A stretch of 64,000 nt of DNA from Brachypterus glaber (lineage: Eukaryota > Arthropoda > Insecta > Coleoptera > Kateretidae). How positions within the stretch are numbered: position 1 is the stretch's first letter; the number at the start of each line of letters is the position of its first letter. A program made the translations under genes and the position numbers. The notes under the pieces were generated by a model, which had not been told where the DNA came from, ran no database searches, and worked only from the letters and a program-made list of their open reading frames with translations. Below are positions 1-10,043 of the stretch, in pieces. The DNA is taken from assembly GCA_958510825.1 (NCBI GenBank), contig OY294044.1, positions 106,368,893-106,432,892 on the forward strand, in the 5' to 3' direction.

Positions 1-300
1 TTGTAATTTGTAATTTAAAACGTCAGGAGAGACCTGATGTGCAGTGAGAAATTTAAATATTTATTTAAAAAAATGCAAAAATAGGCACTAAAAATAATAT
101 TTCATAAAAAAACTATAGCGGCGTATTTCTTAGCGTTTTACCTTTTCTTGAAAACGAAAGAACACAATGTATTTTGAGCCGTTTTCGGTAAATGCGCCTT
201 AGTAATTTGTGCTGCAGAAAAAAAGCTTAAAATAACCCATGGGATGGAGTATACAGTACCCTAGCGGATACCCCCATCGCTAATCCATAAATATAAACAA

Positions 301-545
301 AAGTCAACGTAAAACTAGCGTAAAGTTTGCGTTGAATCTTAAAACTCGACACAAATTTAATACAAAATTAACTAAAAATCAACGCAAAACCGACGCATAA
401 TAACGCAAAACCCATGCAAATGTCATAAAATTAAACAGACAAATAATCCACGCGAAACTAGCGTAAAATTTACGTTGCCTCTCAAAACTCGAAACAAATT
501 CAACAAAAAATCAACGCATAACTAATGCAAAACCAACACAAGTGC
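301..545. repeat. Diverged tandem duplication rich in ACGCAAAA/AGCGTAAA
   Basis: Two imperfect copies of a roughly 100-bp unit lie about 145 bp apart (around 301-400 and 446-545). Both contain ACTAGCGTAAA, then CTCAAAACTCGA-like sequence, then ATCAACGCAAAACC-like sequence. No protein is encoded. The rest of 1-640 is AT-rich with no recognisable feature. Confidence 0.6.
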
Positions 546-679
546 TAAAAAAAGTTGGAGGCAGGTTAAATTTATATTCTGTAGGTACATAGAAAAAAAT
601 ATTCCTTGAACCAAGGACACGTGTTTTTGATATGTTCAAAGCCATATTGTCTTAATTTAGATCTAAGGCTTTCACGGTT

Positions 680-901
680 GGGTAAATCCATGGTAACTGT
701 CGTTACAGCCGCAGAAAAAATGACACTTTCTTTTAAATATTTTATTACATTATTATGAAAGATTGTTTGTTATTTGTTATTATCAAAGATTGTTTCTTAA
801 AAAGTAATAATTTAATAAAAATTTTAAAAGGAAGTGTAACGGGTAAAGTTGTAACGGGTAAATGTGTAGCGGGTGTAACGACAGTTACCATGGATTTACC
901 C
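680..901. mobile_element. 222-bp MITE nested in PLE-A
   Basis: The ends are a near-perfect inverted repeat, with 27 matching bases at 681-707 versus 874-900 (GGGTAAATCCATGG on the left). The element is flanked by GGTT on both sides (676-679 and 902-905), consistent with a 4-bp target duplication. The interior is AT-rich and noncoding. The superfamily is not recognised. Confidence 0.6.
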
Positions 902-988
902 GGTTAGATATATTTATAGAACTAGTAGTTTCGGGTTTTAACCTCGGTTTTAACCGTGTTGATGGATTATTACTATCTGACGTTTCAG

Positions 989-1033
989 TATCCCTGAAGA
1001 TGTCTGTAGTATTAAGAGACGAAACGTGGGATA
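989..1033 (+). ncRNA. Hammerhead-like motif, PLE-A (cleavage base changed)
   Basis: Stem I is 5 bp (UAUCC 989-993 with GGAUA 1029-1033). The core CUGAAGA is at 994-1000, followed by one extra U, stem II (GUCU 1002-1005 with AGAC 1017-1020), the GAAA box (1021-1024) and a minimal stem III (ACGU). The base at the cleavage position (1028) is G, whereas hammerheads need A, C or U there, so this copy should not cleave. Confidence 0.5.
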
Positions 1034-1105
1034 GTAATAATCCACCAACAGGGTTAAAATCCGAAACTACTAGTTCCATATTCTCTTGTTTCAAGGCTAT
1101 AATTA

Positions 1106-1197
1106 CCTTGAACCAAAGTCAATGTCCTTGAATAAAGAGCGCTGACCTTTATTCAAAAACCAGTGTTCATTCAAGGACATTGACTTTGGTCCAAAGA
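1106..1197. repeat. Hairpin repeat, 22-bp arms
   Basis: ACCAAAGTCAATGTCCTTGAAT near 1113-1134 is mirrored at about 1170-1193. CCTTGAACCAAGGACA near 605 looks like the same repeat, so PLE-A may have inserted into it. Confidence 0.5.
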
Positions 1198-2064
1198 AAT
1201 GCTAGCCTTTACAATTTATTTTACTACCCTAGTAGAAATTTAAGGTTAGAATAACGTTTTTCTAATGTTAGAAAACTGTATAAAAGTACGTTATAAAATT
1301 CGTTCAAATGTCCCTCTTTTTAACGTTAGAATCAAACGTTAGTTACAAACGTTGATCTAACGTTAGATTTTTAAGTTAGAAATACGTTATAAGTACGTTT
1401 AATTTCTAACTTTTGGAGAGGGGGGGGGGCAACTAGGAAATTTTTACCTGCATCATAAAATGGCAGCTGGAGACAAATTTAATCATATAAATAAATCTTA
1501 ATATATTTTAGTAATCATAATATTTTTAAACATAATTTCGTTACATTTATTTATAAAATAGCCATCTTTTTAGGTGGCCCTAACTATTTTTCGTGTAATA
1601 TGCTGTTATACTTCGATAAATACGTTTACCTCTCAGAAAAACTTTATATTTAGTTAGTTAATATTTATTTATACATTCAGAATCTTAAAATATTTTTTCA
1701 ATTATAGTACAGCGTTGCCAGACTTACTATAATTTTGACTTTTGGGGGATATTTTTTTAAACTTATTATAGAAATAATAAATAATTATCAAACCTAGGCA
1801 CATACTGTCTGAAATGAGTATTTTGTACTACAGCTTACGTATTAATAATGTAAATTTAAAAAATATTTAAAGTTAGAATTAGGTTAGAAAAAGGTTAGAA
1901 TTTAGTTAGGAAACTAACGTTAGATTTATGTATTTTATAATGTTTTTGTCCAACGTTAGTTTTTAAGGTTAGATTTATATATTTTAGATTTTAAGCTTTC
2001 ACGGCCATTAAGATATAAAGAACTTTCACTTTCGGGTTTAGACCGTGTTAATGGATTTTCACTT

Positions 2065-2105
2065 TCCGACGTTTCGTCTCTTACTACTAGAGACATCTTC
2101 AGGGA
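2065..2105 (-). ncRNA. Hammerhead-like motif, PLE-B left arm
   Basis: Read on the minus strand: UCC of stem I, core CUGAAGA (2102-2096), one extra U, stem II GUCUCU with AGAGAC and a 7-nt loop, GAAA, the minimal ACGU stem III, then C and GGA of stem I. It lies just downstream of the endonuclease stop, in the position where PLEs are known to carry hammerheads. Stem I is only 3 bp and the extra base after the core is atypical, so activity is uncertain. Confidence 0.5.
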
Positions 2106-2145
2106 TTAATCTGAAACTAAGTTTCGAATCAACTTGTGTCACTAT

Positions 2146-2515
2146 TTATGACGAGTTGTGGTTATTCAGCCGTGACGAGGTTTTTCCTATCAAAGACTTC
2201 CATATTGCAGGTAAGTGGTAACCAGTGTCCCGATTGATATTGTTAGGATGCTTGATGATTTCTATCGATTCCCGTATCTTCCTTGGCATTTTTCTGTTTT
2301 CTGTTAATATTTGTTTTGTATCAGACAAATTGATTTTATGACCTGTTTCATGTACATGTTCGGCTACTGCCGATAAGGAAATTTGTTTCTTTCTTATATT
2401 GCGCTCATGCTCTTGAAGTCTTGTAGAAATTTTTTTTCTTAGTTTCACCTATGTAAACCGTACCACAGGAGCAGGGTATTTTATATACGCCTTCTGAACT
2501 CAGGGGTATTTTGTC
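2146..2515 (-). pseudogene. PLE GIY-YIG endonuclease, C-terminal fragment
   Basis: The minus strand encodes the end of a Penelope-type endonuclease. Residues GVYKIPCSCGTVYIGETKKK cover the GIY-YIG signature: GVY in place of GIY, then YIG with its downstream Arg-x5-His segment. A frameshift near 2448 separates this from the next 100 residues. That part contains the conserved AEHVHETGH block, an RKIREAIEI-like helix (here RKIRESIEI) and the diagnostic NINRDTGYHLPAIWKSL ending. In PLEs this domain nicks the target for primed reverse transcription. The upstream reverse transcriptase is absent, so this is a dead 5'-truncated copy. The last about 20 codons lie inside the inverted repeat. Confidence 0.85.
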
Positions 2516-2624
2516 TTACCTGCAATATGGAAGTCTTTGATAGGAAAAACCTCGTCACGGGTGAATAACCACAACTCGTCATAAATAGTGACACAAGTTG
2601 ATTCGAAACTTAGTTTCAGATTAA

Positions 2625-2665
2625 TCCCTGAAGATGTCTCTAGTAGTAAGAGACGAAACGTCGGA
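2625..2665 (+). ncRNA. Hammerhead-like motif, PLE-B right arm
   Basis: This is the mirror copy of the motif at 2065-2105. Core CTGAAGA 2628-2634, extra T 2635, stem II 2636-2641 with 2649-2654 (6 bp), GAAA 2655-2658, ACGT, predicted cleavage after C2662, stem I UCC 2625-2627 with GGA 2663-2665. Both arms keep identical core bases. Confidence 0.5.
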
Positions 2666-2824
2666 AAGTGAAAATCCATTAACACGGTCTAAACCCGAAA
2701 GTGAAAGTTCTTTATAGATTTATATATTTTATAACGTTTTTGTATAAAGTTTGAGACTAAACATAAACAATGTCACTAATCTAATGGTATTTTAAGTTAG
2801 ATTTATGTACTTTTCTACCAGGGT

Positions 2825-3383
2825 ATATTTTTTTTGTCAATATTAAGTTTGTTTCCACAAAGTGTTAAATTTTTAAACTCCTTTTTTATTTTTCCTCATG
2901 CCTATTTTCTCATTATCAACAACAGGGGGCCATTTTCTCTGGAATTACAGCTATTATTATGTAAAATTATCGCGCTTAAAAAACAAACAGCTGTGTTATA
3001 TTTTATATTGTGTCATAACCATTCATATACTTAACTATTAATATTGTCATAATTTAATTTAAAATTTACCAAATTAAGTAAACTGGTGGATGTTTACTTT
3101 CGAATAATTGGGAGACTTTTAATGATGAAATAATCAAATTAAAGATTTCACGTTTCAGAAAAATTTTGCGTGATAAAATATTAATTTTAAAGTGTTTGAT
3201 TTTACCATTTCGTTATTTACGTTTTTTTATCCCATTCCAATTTTTGCCAAAAGCAATCCCAGCCGAGGACAAGTGATCTATGGTTCAATTTTCTTAAATT
3301 TTGAAATAATATTTTCCTGGCTACAAAAGCAAAGTTTTACATGAAAAATAATTTTTCTTTGGATGAATATTACTTCACCTATA
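2825..3383. other. AT-rich stretch, no feature recognised
   Basis: I see only AT-rich sequence with homopolymer runs. An open frame of about 66 codons at 2834-3034 has no recognisable motif and is not annotated as a gene. Confidence 0.5.
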
Positions 3384-4600
3384 GTAATTACCAGTACCCG
3401 GCGTATTTCCATTTATACCAGTCTTCAAGTTAATAAAAGCGGCTTTACCTGGAAATAATTCAGGGAGTTTAGATTTTTGGTTTATTGGGTAGGGTTTAAG
3501 GCCGCAAATAAACAATTTTGCGACATTGAACTCGATTTGGAACTGTCATTTTTATAACGTATTTTTCACGGACTTTTTAAAATATCTCAAGATCGGTGCA
3601 TCCTAGGACAAAAAATGTTTCATATGAAAATAAAGAGGATCAAATCTCCAACATTTTTTGTGTCATGTATTTTTTTGTACGACTTATAGCTAATTCACGG
3701 CACCGCCTTAAACGTTACGCTGTAAAGTTTTAGATTTTTCTTTATGACTTGGTTAGGAAGGCTTTTTTATGTTTAATACAATGGTCATTCAATCGAAAAT
3801 CGGTTTACTCGAGATAATGGAGCACAAATGTGTGAATTATTAAAAAAAAAAAATAATTTTACGTAAATTAAAAAGAAAGTACCAGATTGATTTTTTTTTA
3901 ATTTTAACCCAAAATATTCTAAGGGACATGCCTAACTGACGATAAAGAACAATTTTGGTTTTTCGAAAAAAAAAATCGAAATCTAAAAACGTATAGTGTA
4001 ACGTTTAAGAGATATTTTAAAAATCCGTTTTTTTTGTGAAAAACACGTTAAAAAAATAACAGGCCTAAATCCAGTTCAACGTCGTAAAATTGTTTTTTTA
4101 TTTGCGTCCATTAACCCTACCCAATAAACCGAAAATCAAGGGCGTAGATGAAGGGGGGGTAATGGGGGTAATTACTCCCACCCCATAGGTGTGGGCGCCA
4201 ATTTTGTTTGCAGGGCGCCAAGTTTGGTAGAAACCGTCAGGGACAAAGCTTTTGTCTTAGGGTATTTTTTTGAGCGCCGTCATTTTTTTTTTTTAGGGGC
4301 GCCACGTTTGGTAGAAACAAACCGTCAGGGACAAAGCTTTTTTTCTTCATGGCATTTTTTGTGGGGCAATTTTTTTTGTAGGCGCACAAAGCTTTATTTT
4401 AGGCTGTTTTTTCTTTTGCTAGGGGCGCTAAATTTGAGGCTTGAAAGGCCGGCCCTAGGTATCCCCCCCCCATAGAAGAAAAATATCTACGCCCTTGCCG
4501 AAAATCAAAACTCCCTGAATTGTTTCCAGGTAAAGCCTCTTTTATTGACCTGAAGACTGGAGTACAAGTGGAAATACGCCGGGTACTGGTAATTACCAGT
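3384..4600. mobile_element. Foldback element with long inverted arms, interrupted by a hAT MITE
   Basis: The left end (TAATTACCAGTACCCGGCGT from 3384) is mirrored at 4571-4597. The mirror relation continues inward through CCTGGAAATAATTCAGGGAG and TTTATTGGGTAGGGTT on the left, with counterparts at 4503-4530 and 4105-4130. Without the inserted MITE the element is about 855 bp. Noncoding. Its outer flank (GTCGGCGTAAACTTAGTTA at 4601) recurs near 22935, so it sits in older repetitive DNA. Confidence 0.75.
4137..4497. mobile_element. hAT-type MITE, 361 bp, 8-bp target duplication
   Basis: A perfect 13-bp terminal inverted repeat, CAAGGGCGTAGAT (4137-4149) and ATCTACGCCCTTG (4485-4497), is flanked by the 8-bp duplication CCGAAAAT (4129-4136 and 4498-4505). 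Eight-bp duplications with CA-starting TIRs are the hallmark of hAT transposons. The interior holds direct repeats built on GGGCGCCAA...TTTGGTAGAAA. The ORF that runs through it (4191-4475) is a by-product of these repeats. It interrupts the foldback 3384-4600, so it is younger. Confidence 0.85.
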
Positions 4601-4946
4601 AGTCGGCGTAAACTTAGTTATGACTCATCAGCGTTAAAAATAAAAACACTAAGTTTACTGGTTATGAATCATCATAATTTAAGATAGAAAATTAAAACAG
4701 ATTCTTATTTACTTACTTACAATAATGATATTGTTTTGCGAATTTGAGCGAGAAAATCAATGCTTATTCAATAGGCCATAAATTTGATAATAATACGTAT
4801 TATAAATAATCATTTAAATTCTAATGCTATATTAGATAGTTAAATATATATAACCATTTATAGACTACATTATATAACAAGCTATGAAGATATATAATGC
4901 TTTTTAATCTATAGTATACTCCTCGCAGTTGCAAGTAGCTTTTAAA

Positions 4947-5035
4947 ATAGAATAGAATAGAATTATATTTATTTCAAAAGAATAAATTAGTACAAGGGAC
5001 ACTTTTTCCTGGTGAAGTTTTAAGTTAAACTTAAT
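4947..5035 (-). mobile_element. LINE 3' tail fragment with (TCTAT)n
   Basis: On the minus strand the sequence ends TTTTGAAATAAATATAATTC followed by TCTAT repeats. The LINE at 40001-41124 ends in the same way, so this is a heavily 5'-truncated relative. Confidence 0.5.
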
Positions 5036-5054
5036 TACATTATATTATTTTTTT

Positions 5055-5579
5055 TCTATTTTGCGACTCTTATAAGCTCATAATCACACGCATTTTGCGT
5101 GTTCTTATAGGCCCATAAGAGGTCTGTACTTTTTTTTTTTTTGGGTTGGCTACAGACCTGGCGTATCGCTTGACGTTTTCCGTGCAAATGTCAATGTCGC
5201 TTTAAAGTTGAATTTTCTACAAAATTTTGTGTTTAGATTATTTTTACCATGTCAAAATTGTGGCTTGGTTAATTGCAGTAAAAAAGAGAAGATATGACTA
5301 TAAAATATATCAAAATATCATTTGTTCTTAGAATTATAAACATGGTGTAAACTGTAATGCCAATCCAAAACAAAAATCCCTAAATCAGTCATCAATTTAA
5401 ATGTAAGTTTTTTTAAATTTTAGAGCAAAATAGAAAAAATTGTATAAAGCACTCGTTTCATAACACGTTTTTAGCGCACTAGTACTTTAGAAAACTCCCC
5501 GCAAACGGCTTGTTTTCTAAACTTTTACTCGTGCGCTAAAAACGTATGTTATGAAACTAGTACTTTAATATACTATTAT
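5055..5579 (+). mobile_element. TGCGACTCTTATAAGC MITE, copy 1
   Basis: About 520 bp, beginning TTCTATTTTGCGACTCTTAT and ending ACTAGTACTTTAATATACTA. The start forms a hairpin around CACACGCATTTTGCGTG. The end forms a second hairpin (GTTTCATAACACGTTTTTAG ... mirrored ... GTTATGAAAC). Other copies are 18549-19073 (-), 58205-58695 (+) and 60441-60939 (+). Noncoding; superfamily unknown. Confidence 0.75.
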
Positions 5580-5603
5580 AATTGTATAATTTTTAAGTGT
5601 ATA

Positions 5604-6335
5604 CAGGGTGATCCATAACTGGCATGCCAAAATTTAAGAGGTGATTCTAGATCCAAAAATATAAAAAAAGTTCCTATAAAGGTTGGTCCGGAAATGAGCC
5701 CTAAGGGATCTAGGGCCCTTTAAAATTGTAATAAAAATAAGGTTTTTAATTAATAACTCGGGTACCGTTTAAGCTAGAGCGGCGAGCTTTTGCATGTATA
5801 CTAGTATTAATAAGGGCAATAAGTTTATGTTAATTTATTTTTTTAATTTATCCAGAGGCGTGCCCAGACGGACAAAATATATGAGGCTTAAAACATTTTT
5901 GCCCCAAACTTTTCTATGTGTATGTTTTTTGGATTTGTTGTAAAAAATATAGATTTCTAGAGTAAAAATACATATAAAATATCATATAGTGTAACACTGT
6001 AGGAGCAACCGTTATCAAAAAAAAATGCAATTAAGAGGAAGTAACATTTTGTGCCACCAAAAACGTTACTTTTTAAAAGGCTATTACTCCTTTAATATTA
6101 AATTTAGGTGTTTTGGTGAAGAATACTTTTTTGCTCGGTTTTAAATGAAGAATCACCCTGCAGCATTAAAATTTTATTGGTGCTTTTTTTTGTTCCCCAT
6201 TCAATACGTCATCTTCGAAGGGCCGTAGCTCCCTTAGGGCTCATTTCCGGACCAACCTTTATAAAAACTTTTTTTCATATTTTTGGATGTAGAATCACCT
6301 CTTAAATTTCGGTACTCGAGTTCTGGAACAGGCTG
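5604..6335 (+). mobile_element. TA-flanked CAGGGTG element, family I copy 1 (732 bp)
   Basis: Starts CAGGGTGATCCATAACTGGC and ends GAACAGGCTG, with TA on both sides, as expected for Tc1/mariner-type insertion. The two halves are an imperfect mirror (AAGAGGTGATTCTAGATCCA on the left, TGGATGTAGAATCACCTCTT on the right), giving a foldback structure. The minus copy at 36650-37381 has exactly the same length. The copy at 10690-12643 carries a LINE. No transposase is encoded. Confidence 0.8.
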
Positions 6336-6431
6336 TATATATATTTTTTGTTTTTAAATGATTTATTTTCATATTTGGTATAACTGACTATTTTAATGAA
6401 GGTAATTTTTCCAGAAAAAAATACGTTGATA

Positions 6432-7702
6432 TAGACCAGGGTCGATAATTTTTGAAACCAAAAAAAATAATAGTAGGATGAAACCCGTTAAAAAAGGACG
6501 AGAATATAACAAAAATGAAAGGAAAAATAATTTACGGGCGATCTGAGGCCGGGAAGTGGAAGGGGGTGAGTTTTTAAGAGTAAAAAACGGTGTATCTCAA
6601 TTTCCGGCAAAACTACAAGTCCTATGGAAAAAAACTAAATGACAAAGTTGTAGGTAATAAAGAGACCTACAACTTTTGTAATTACACTTTTTTCACATAA
6701 CCTCAAAATTTATGTGAAAAATTCAAATAATCAAGTTTTCGGTTTGGACTTTTTATCTTATGCAAAAAAAAATTTTTTTCACGAAATTTGGTGAAAACTT
6801 ACCTTTTTATGTCCTAAAGACACTGTAATTTTTTTGATTTGAAATATTTATTTTTTCACCTTATTTTGACTTAATATCGAAAAAGCACCCTAATTTTCAA
6901 GATGTCTTATTAAATATTAACTTATTTGGTTGTTAATTATAGTAGTATATTTCGATTTGTATTTTTTTGTTTATCAATGTAACATAGAATCTTACGTTTT
7001 TCAAGTAATTAAAGTGTAAATTTTACTAAATAGCTCAAAATTGTACATAGTGATTAAAAAAAAAAATCGGATTCGAGTTTTTTTCTTTTCTTTGCATTTT
7101 CTGAGAACATTTACCATAGTAATGTATATATTTTTTTACATTATCAGAAAGAAGAGATTTCAACGAACAAAAAACACCCTGACTTTTTTTAAAAAGCTGA
7201 TATTTTGACGCGAGAATTTTCGATTGAAAATTAGGGTGTTTTTTCGATATTAAGTCAAAATAAGGTGAAAAATAAATATTTCAAATCAAAAAAATTACAT
7301 TGTCTTTAGGACATAAAAAGGTAAGTTTTCACCAAATTTCGTGAAAAAAAAAATTTTATTGCATAAGATAAAAAGTCCAAACCAAAAACTTGATTATTTG
7401 AATTTTTCACATAAATTTTGAGGTTATGTGAAAAAAGTGTAATTACAAAAGTTGTAGGTCTCTTTATTACCTACAACTTTGTTATTTAATTTTTTTCCAT
7501 AGGACTTGTAGTTTTGCCGGAAATTGAGATACACCGTTTTTTACCCTTAAAAACTCACCCCCTTTCACTTCCCGACCTCAGATCGCCCGTAAATTATTTT
7601 TCCTTTCATTTTTGTTTTATTCTCGTCCTTTTTTAACGGGTTTCATTCTACTATTATTTTTTTTCACTTTTTACCATTTTCAAAATTATCGACCCTGGTC
7701 TA
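6432..7702. mobile_element. Large foldback element, about 475-bp arms
   Basis: The left arm (6432-6905) and right arm (7228-7702) are near-identical inverted copies. They begin TAGACCAGGGTCGATAATTT and include CCTACAACTTTGT-type and AAAAAGTCCAAACC-type blocks. The central about 320 bp is unique and AT-rich. TA can be drawn outside GACCAGGG on both sides, so a Tc1/mariner-type origin is possible. No coding capacity. Transcripts would form very long double-stranded RNA. Confidence 0.8.
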
Positions 7703-8455
7703 ATAGCGTATTTCCAATCTAATTTTTTCGATTTTTTAAAAGTTGAGTCTCCTAAGTATAACTTTTTTATTTTGTTTTTTTTCTTTGAATTTAGGATGAA
7801 TGATTCTTAAGGATATATATTTTTATTAAAATTTTAATTAAAATATTTTTTTTTCTAAAACAGATAAAATTTTGTACGACTGATCTTTTTAATAAAAGTA
7901 TTTCCTGAAAAAGTGATCGAAGATTTTCTTTCACTATTTTCGCTTTTTTTTAAATGTTTTACCCCTTATAACTTTCCTCATTCTGGTCATATTATTTTCT
8001 TGAGTTATCGTGCTGACAAAAAGCGTAACATCTGCCGAAATTTTTTAAAAAGCATTAATTGGTTTTATCATTGAAATCATCGTACATTTTACAACATAGT
8101 TTGATTTAGTTTGACAGGTAAGAATTAATTTTTAAAGTAAGGTTATTTATTTCAAATTCAAAACATGTCAAAGCAAAAACACAGTATCCACTTTGATTTT
8201 ATTTTTCTAAAAATTAAAATTAGTAGAATAAAATTTATCGGAAAAATAAAACAACCTAATTTACACAACTTTTCTAATTATAAAGCATTATAAGAATAAT
8301 TTAAATAGTACAATACAAAAAACTAACAAAAAATCCAGTACTTACTCTATTTTACCCTAGACGATTTTTGTCAAAAGCTTAATCCAACTTTTAAAATCTC
8401 TTGTCAAAATGATATGCTGTTGTAAAATTTACTATTTCAATGCCTCGCTTGATAA
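7703..8455. other. AT-rich stretch, no feature recognised
   Basis: I see nothing beyond AT-rich sequence with T and A runs. Confidence 0.5.
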
Positions 8456-8545
8456 ATAGAATAGAATAGAATAGAATAGTTTTATTGGTGCTTATAAATT
8501 TTTACATTTTCTTGCACATGTCTAAAAATTTGAACATACAAAAAA
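8456..8545 (-). mobile_element. LINE 3' tail fragment with (TCTAT)n
   Basis: On the minus strand, AAGCACCAATAAAACTATTC runs into five TCTAT repeats. This is the same tail type as at 41100-41124. Confidence 0.45.
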
Positions 8546-8579
8546 AAAAAAAAAATTAAAACCTATTAATGAATTTTAA

Positions 8580-8935
8580 AAAAATTCGGCAGACATACGG
8601 ATGGACAGACGGACGGACGAACATTTTTAAAAGTAGCTTAAAATTTATATAACGCACTTTTGTGCATTTTTTTTTATTTTGAACAAGAATTTGCTCTTCT
8701 GTGAAACTACGACGAGTGTAATAACTTTTCTTTGTAAAAGGATATGTGATATATTGCATTTTGCCCGATATGTATAACATGTAACTCAAACACCGGAAAT
8801 GTAATATAATTCTTTAAGGAAGGTGATTTACCGGTTTTTGCTTTTCAACGGCCCAACGGAGCTAGAAAAACCTTGATTTACGTCACATTGACTTCAAATG
8901 TATGAAACTGGAAAAATATCCCGGGATCCCATAAA
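8580..8935. repeat. Degenerate repeat with GGACGGACGAAC motif
   Basis: Contains CGGCAGACATACGGATGGAC followed by ACGGACGGACGAAC. The same style of GACAGACGGACG motif occurs at 16272-16300 and 15100-15120, in other degenerate interspersed repeats. Noncoding. Confidence 0.35.
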
Positions 8936-8940
8936 CTAGG

Positions 8941-9780
8941 AGTTTTTAACCACTAAAATTAAAACTTTTAACTTCCTCAACAAAAAAGTTAATGACTATA
9001 AAAAAAAACCTTCCCACTACTTGTAAAATTACAACTTTTATGCCCTCGACAAAAATGTTTACGACTATAAAAAACAAACCTTCCCACTACTGCTAAAATT
9101 ACAGTTTTTATGCCCCCGACAAAAAAGTTTATGACTATAAAAAAGGGACCTTCCCACTACTGCTAAAATTACAATTTTTATGCCCCCGACAAAAAAGTTT
9201 ATGACTATAAAAAAGAAACCTTCCCACTACTGCTAAAATTACCACTTTTATGCCCCCGACAAAAAAGTTTATGACTATAAAAAATAAATCTTCCCACTAC
9301 TGCTAAAATTACAACTTTTATGCCCCCCACAAAAAAGTTTATGACTATAAAAAAGAAACCTTCTTACTACCGCTAAAATTACAACTTTTATCCACTCGAC
9401 AAAAAAGTTTATGACTATAAAAAAGAAACCTTCCCACTACTGCTAAAATTACAACTTGTATGCCCCCGACAAAAAAGTTTATGACTATAAAAAAGAAACC
9501 TTCCTACTACTGCTAAAATTACAACTTTTATGCCCCCGACAAAAAAATTTATGACTATAAAAAAGAAATCTTCCCACAAAGGTCACAAAACGACTATAAA
9601 CTATTAAATAAATAAAAATAAAAATAAATAATCTACTGCTAAAATTACAACTTTTATGCCCCCGACAAAAAAGTTTATGACTTTAAAAAAGTAACCTTCC
9701 CATTACTTCTAAAATTACAACTGTTATGCCCCCGACAAAAAAGTTCATGACTAAAAAAAAAAACGTTCCCACTACTGCTG
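8941..9780 (+). repeat. 70-bp satellite array, about 11 units
   Basis: The phrase TTCCCACTACTGCTAAAATT recurs exactly every 70 bp from 9011 to about 9571. After an AT-rich interruption (about 9580-9632), units continue at 9697 and 9766. Each unit also carries ATGCCCCCGACAAAAAAGTT and ATGACTATAAAAAAGAAACC. The last unit lies within the left arm of the palindrome at 9743-10275, and part of a unit is mirrored in that palindrome's right arm, so array and element share sequence. Confidence 0.85.
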
Positions 9781-9928
9781 TTTTGTATTTGTCTAAGGGG
9801 GCTGAAAATTTGGTGATTTCTACCTACTTACCTAAGTAAGGACAGAAATTTTTAATTTTAAACAAAATTATAAAAATATTAATTTATTATTCCATCAATC
9901 TATTTTCTAATCATCGTACAGAGTGATA

Positions 9929-9973
9929 TTGGTAGACTGACAGTTTCGGGCTGCTGGCCCTCTTCATTACCAA
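9929..9973 (-). ncRNA. Hammerhead ribozyme, family F, C3-to-A copy
   Basis: Minus strand: 6-bp stem I (UUGGUA with UACCAA), core AUGAAGA where CUGAAGA is expected (position 9967), stem II GGGC with GCCC, GAAA, stem III and C at the cleavage site. Loss of the conserved C3 should abolish or severely reduce cleavage. Confidence 0.7.
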
Positions 9974-10043
9974 GAGTCAACTGTGCACGCTGATTAAGAA
10001 AACGTTTTTAGACTTTATTCGCAAAAGGAATATAGCCATTAGA

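Larger units (their letters stand above)
642..1095 (+). mobile_element. Penelope-like inverted-repeat insertion (PLE-A)
   Basis: The stretch from about 905 to 1085 is an imperfect palindrome. The left arm begins with AGAACTAGTAGTTTCGGGTT and is mirrored on the right around AACCCGAAACTACTAGTTC-like sequence. It shares GCTTTCACGG, GTGTTGATGGATT and the GACGAAACGT core with the better preserved PLE at 1987-2715, which encodes a PLE endonuclease, so I assign it to the same group. A second TIR element (680-901) sits between its GCTTTCACGG end and the palindrome. CCATATT occurs at both outer edges and may be a decayed target duplication. Short ORFs here are palindrome artefacts. Confidence 0.6.
1987..2715 (-). 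mobile_element. Penelope-like element fragment (PLE-B) with 16-bp target duplication
   Basis: AGATTTATATATTTTA occurs at 1971-1986 and again at 2716-2731. Uninterrupted copies of the host element (for example at 24560-24600) carry it once, so it is a 16-bp target-site duplication and the 729 bp between are the insertion. The insertion is the 3' part of a PLE on the minus strand. It comprises a GIY-YIG endonuclease C-terminus and the 3' region with a hammerhead-like motif, joined to an inverted copy of its last about 195 bp (2519-2714 mirrors 2014-2212). Inverted terminal duplication is typical of Penelope elements. Confidence 0.85.
1226..2824 (+). mobile_element. ACCCT-GTAGAAA TIR element, copy 1 (interrupted by PLE-B)
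   Basis: This is a noncoding element with short inverted ends (ACCCTAGTAGAAA and TTTCTACCAGGGT) and subterminal arrays of AACGTTAGAA and TTATAACGTTTTTGT motifs. Excluding the inserted PLE, the length is about 855 bp. The other copies are at 23815-24681 (+) and 35694-36584 (-). The subterminal AACGTTA repeats resemble the transposase-binding arrays of cut-and-paste transposons. No transposase is present, so it is nonautonomous. Confidence 0.75.

Noticed and set aside
4191..4475. 94-codon ORF with GAP-LVET repeats
   Set aside because: It lies wholly inside the hAT MITE and reads its internal direct repeats. No protein family fits.
8941..9780. CRISPR-like array
   Set aside because: The 70-bp units are contiguous with no unique spacers, and the context is eukaryotic transposon DNA.
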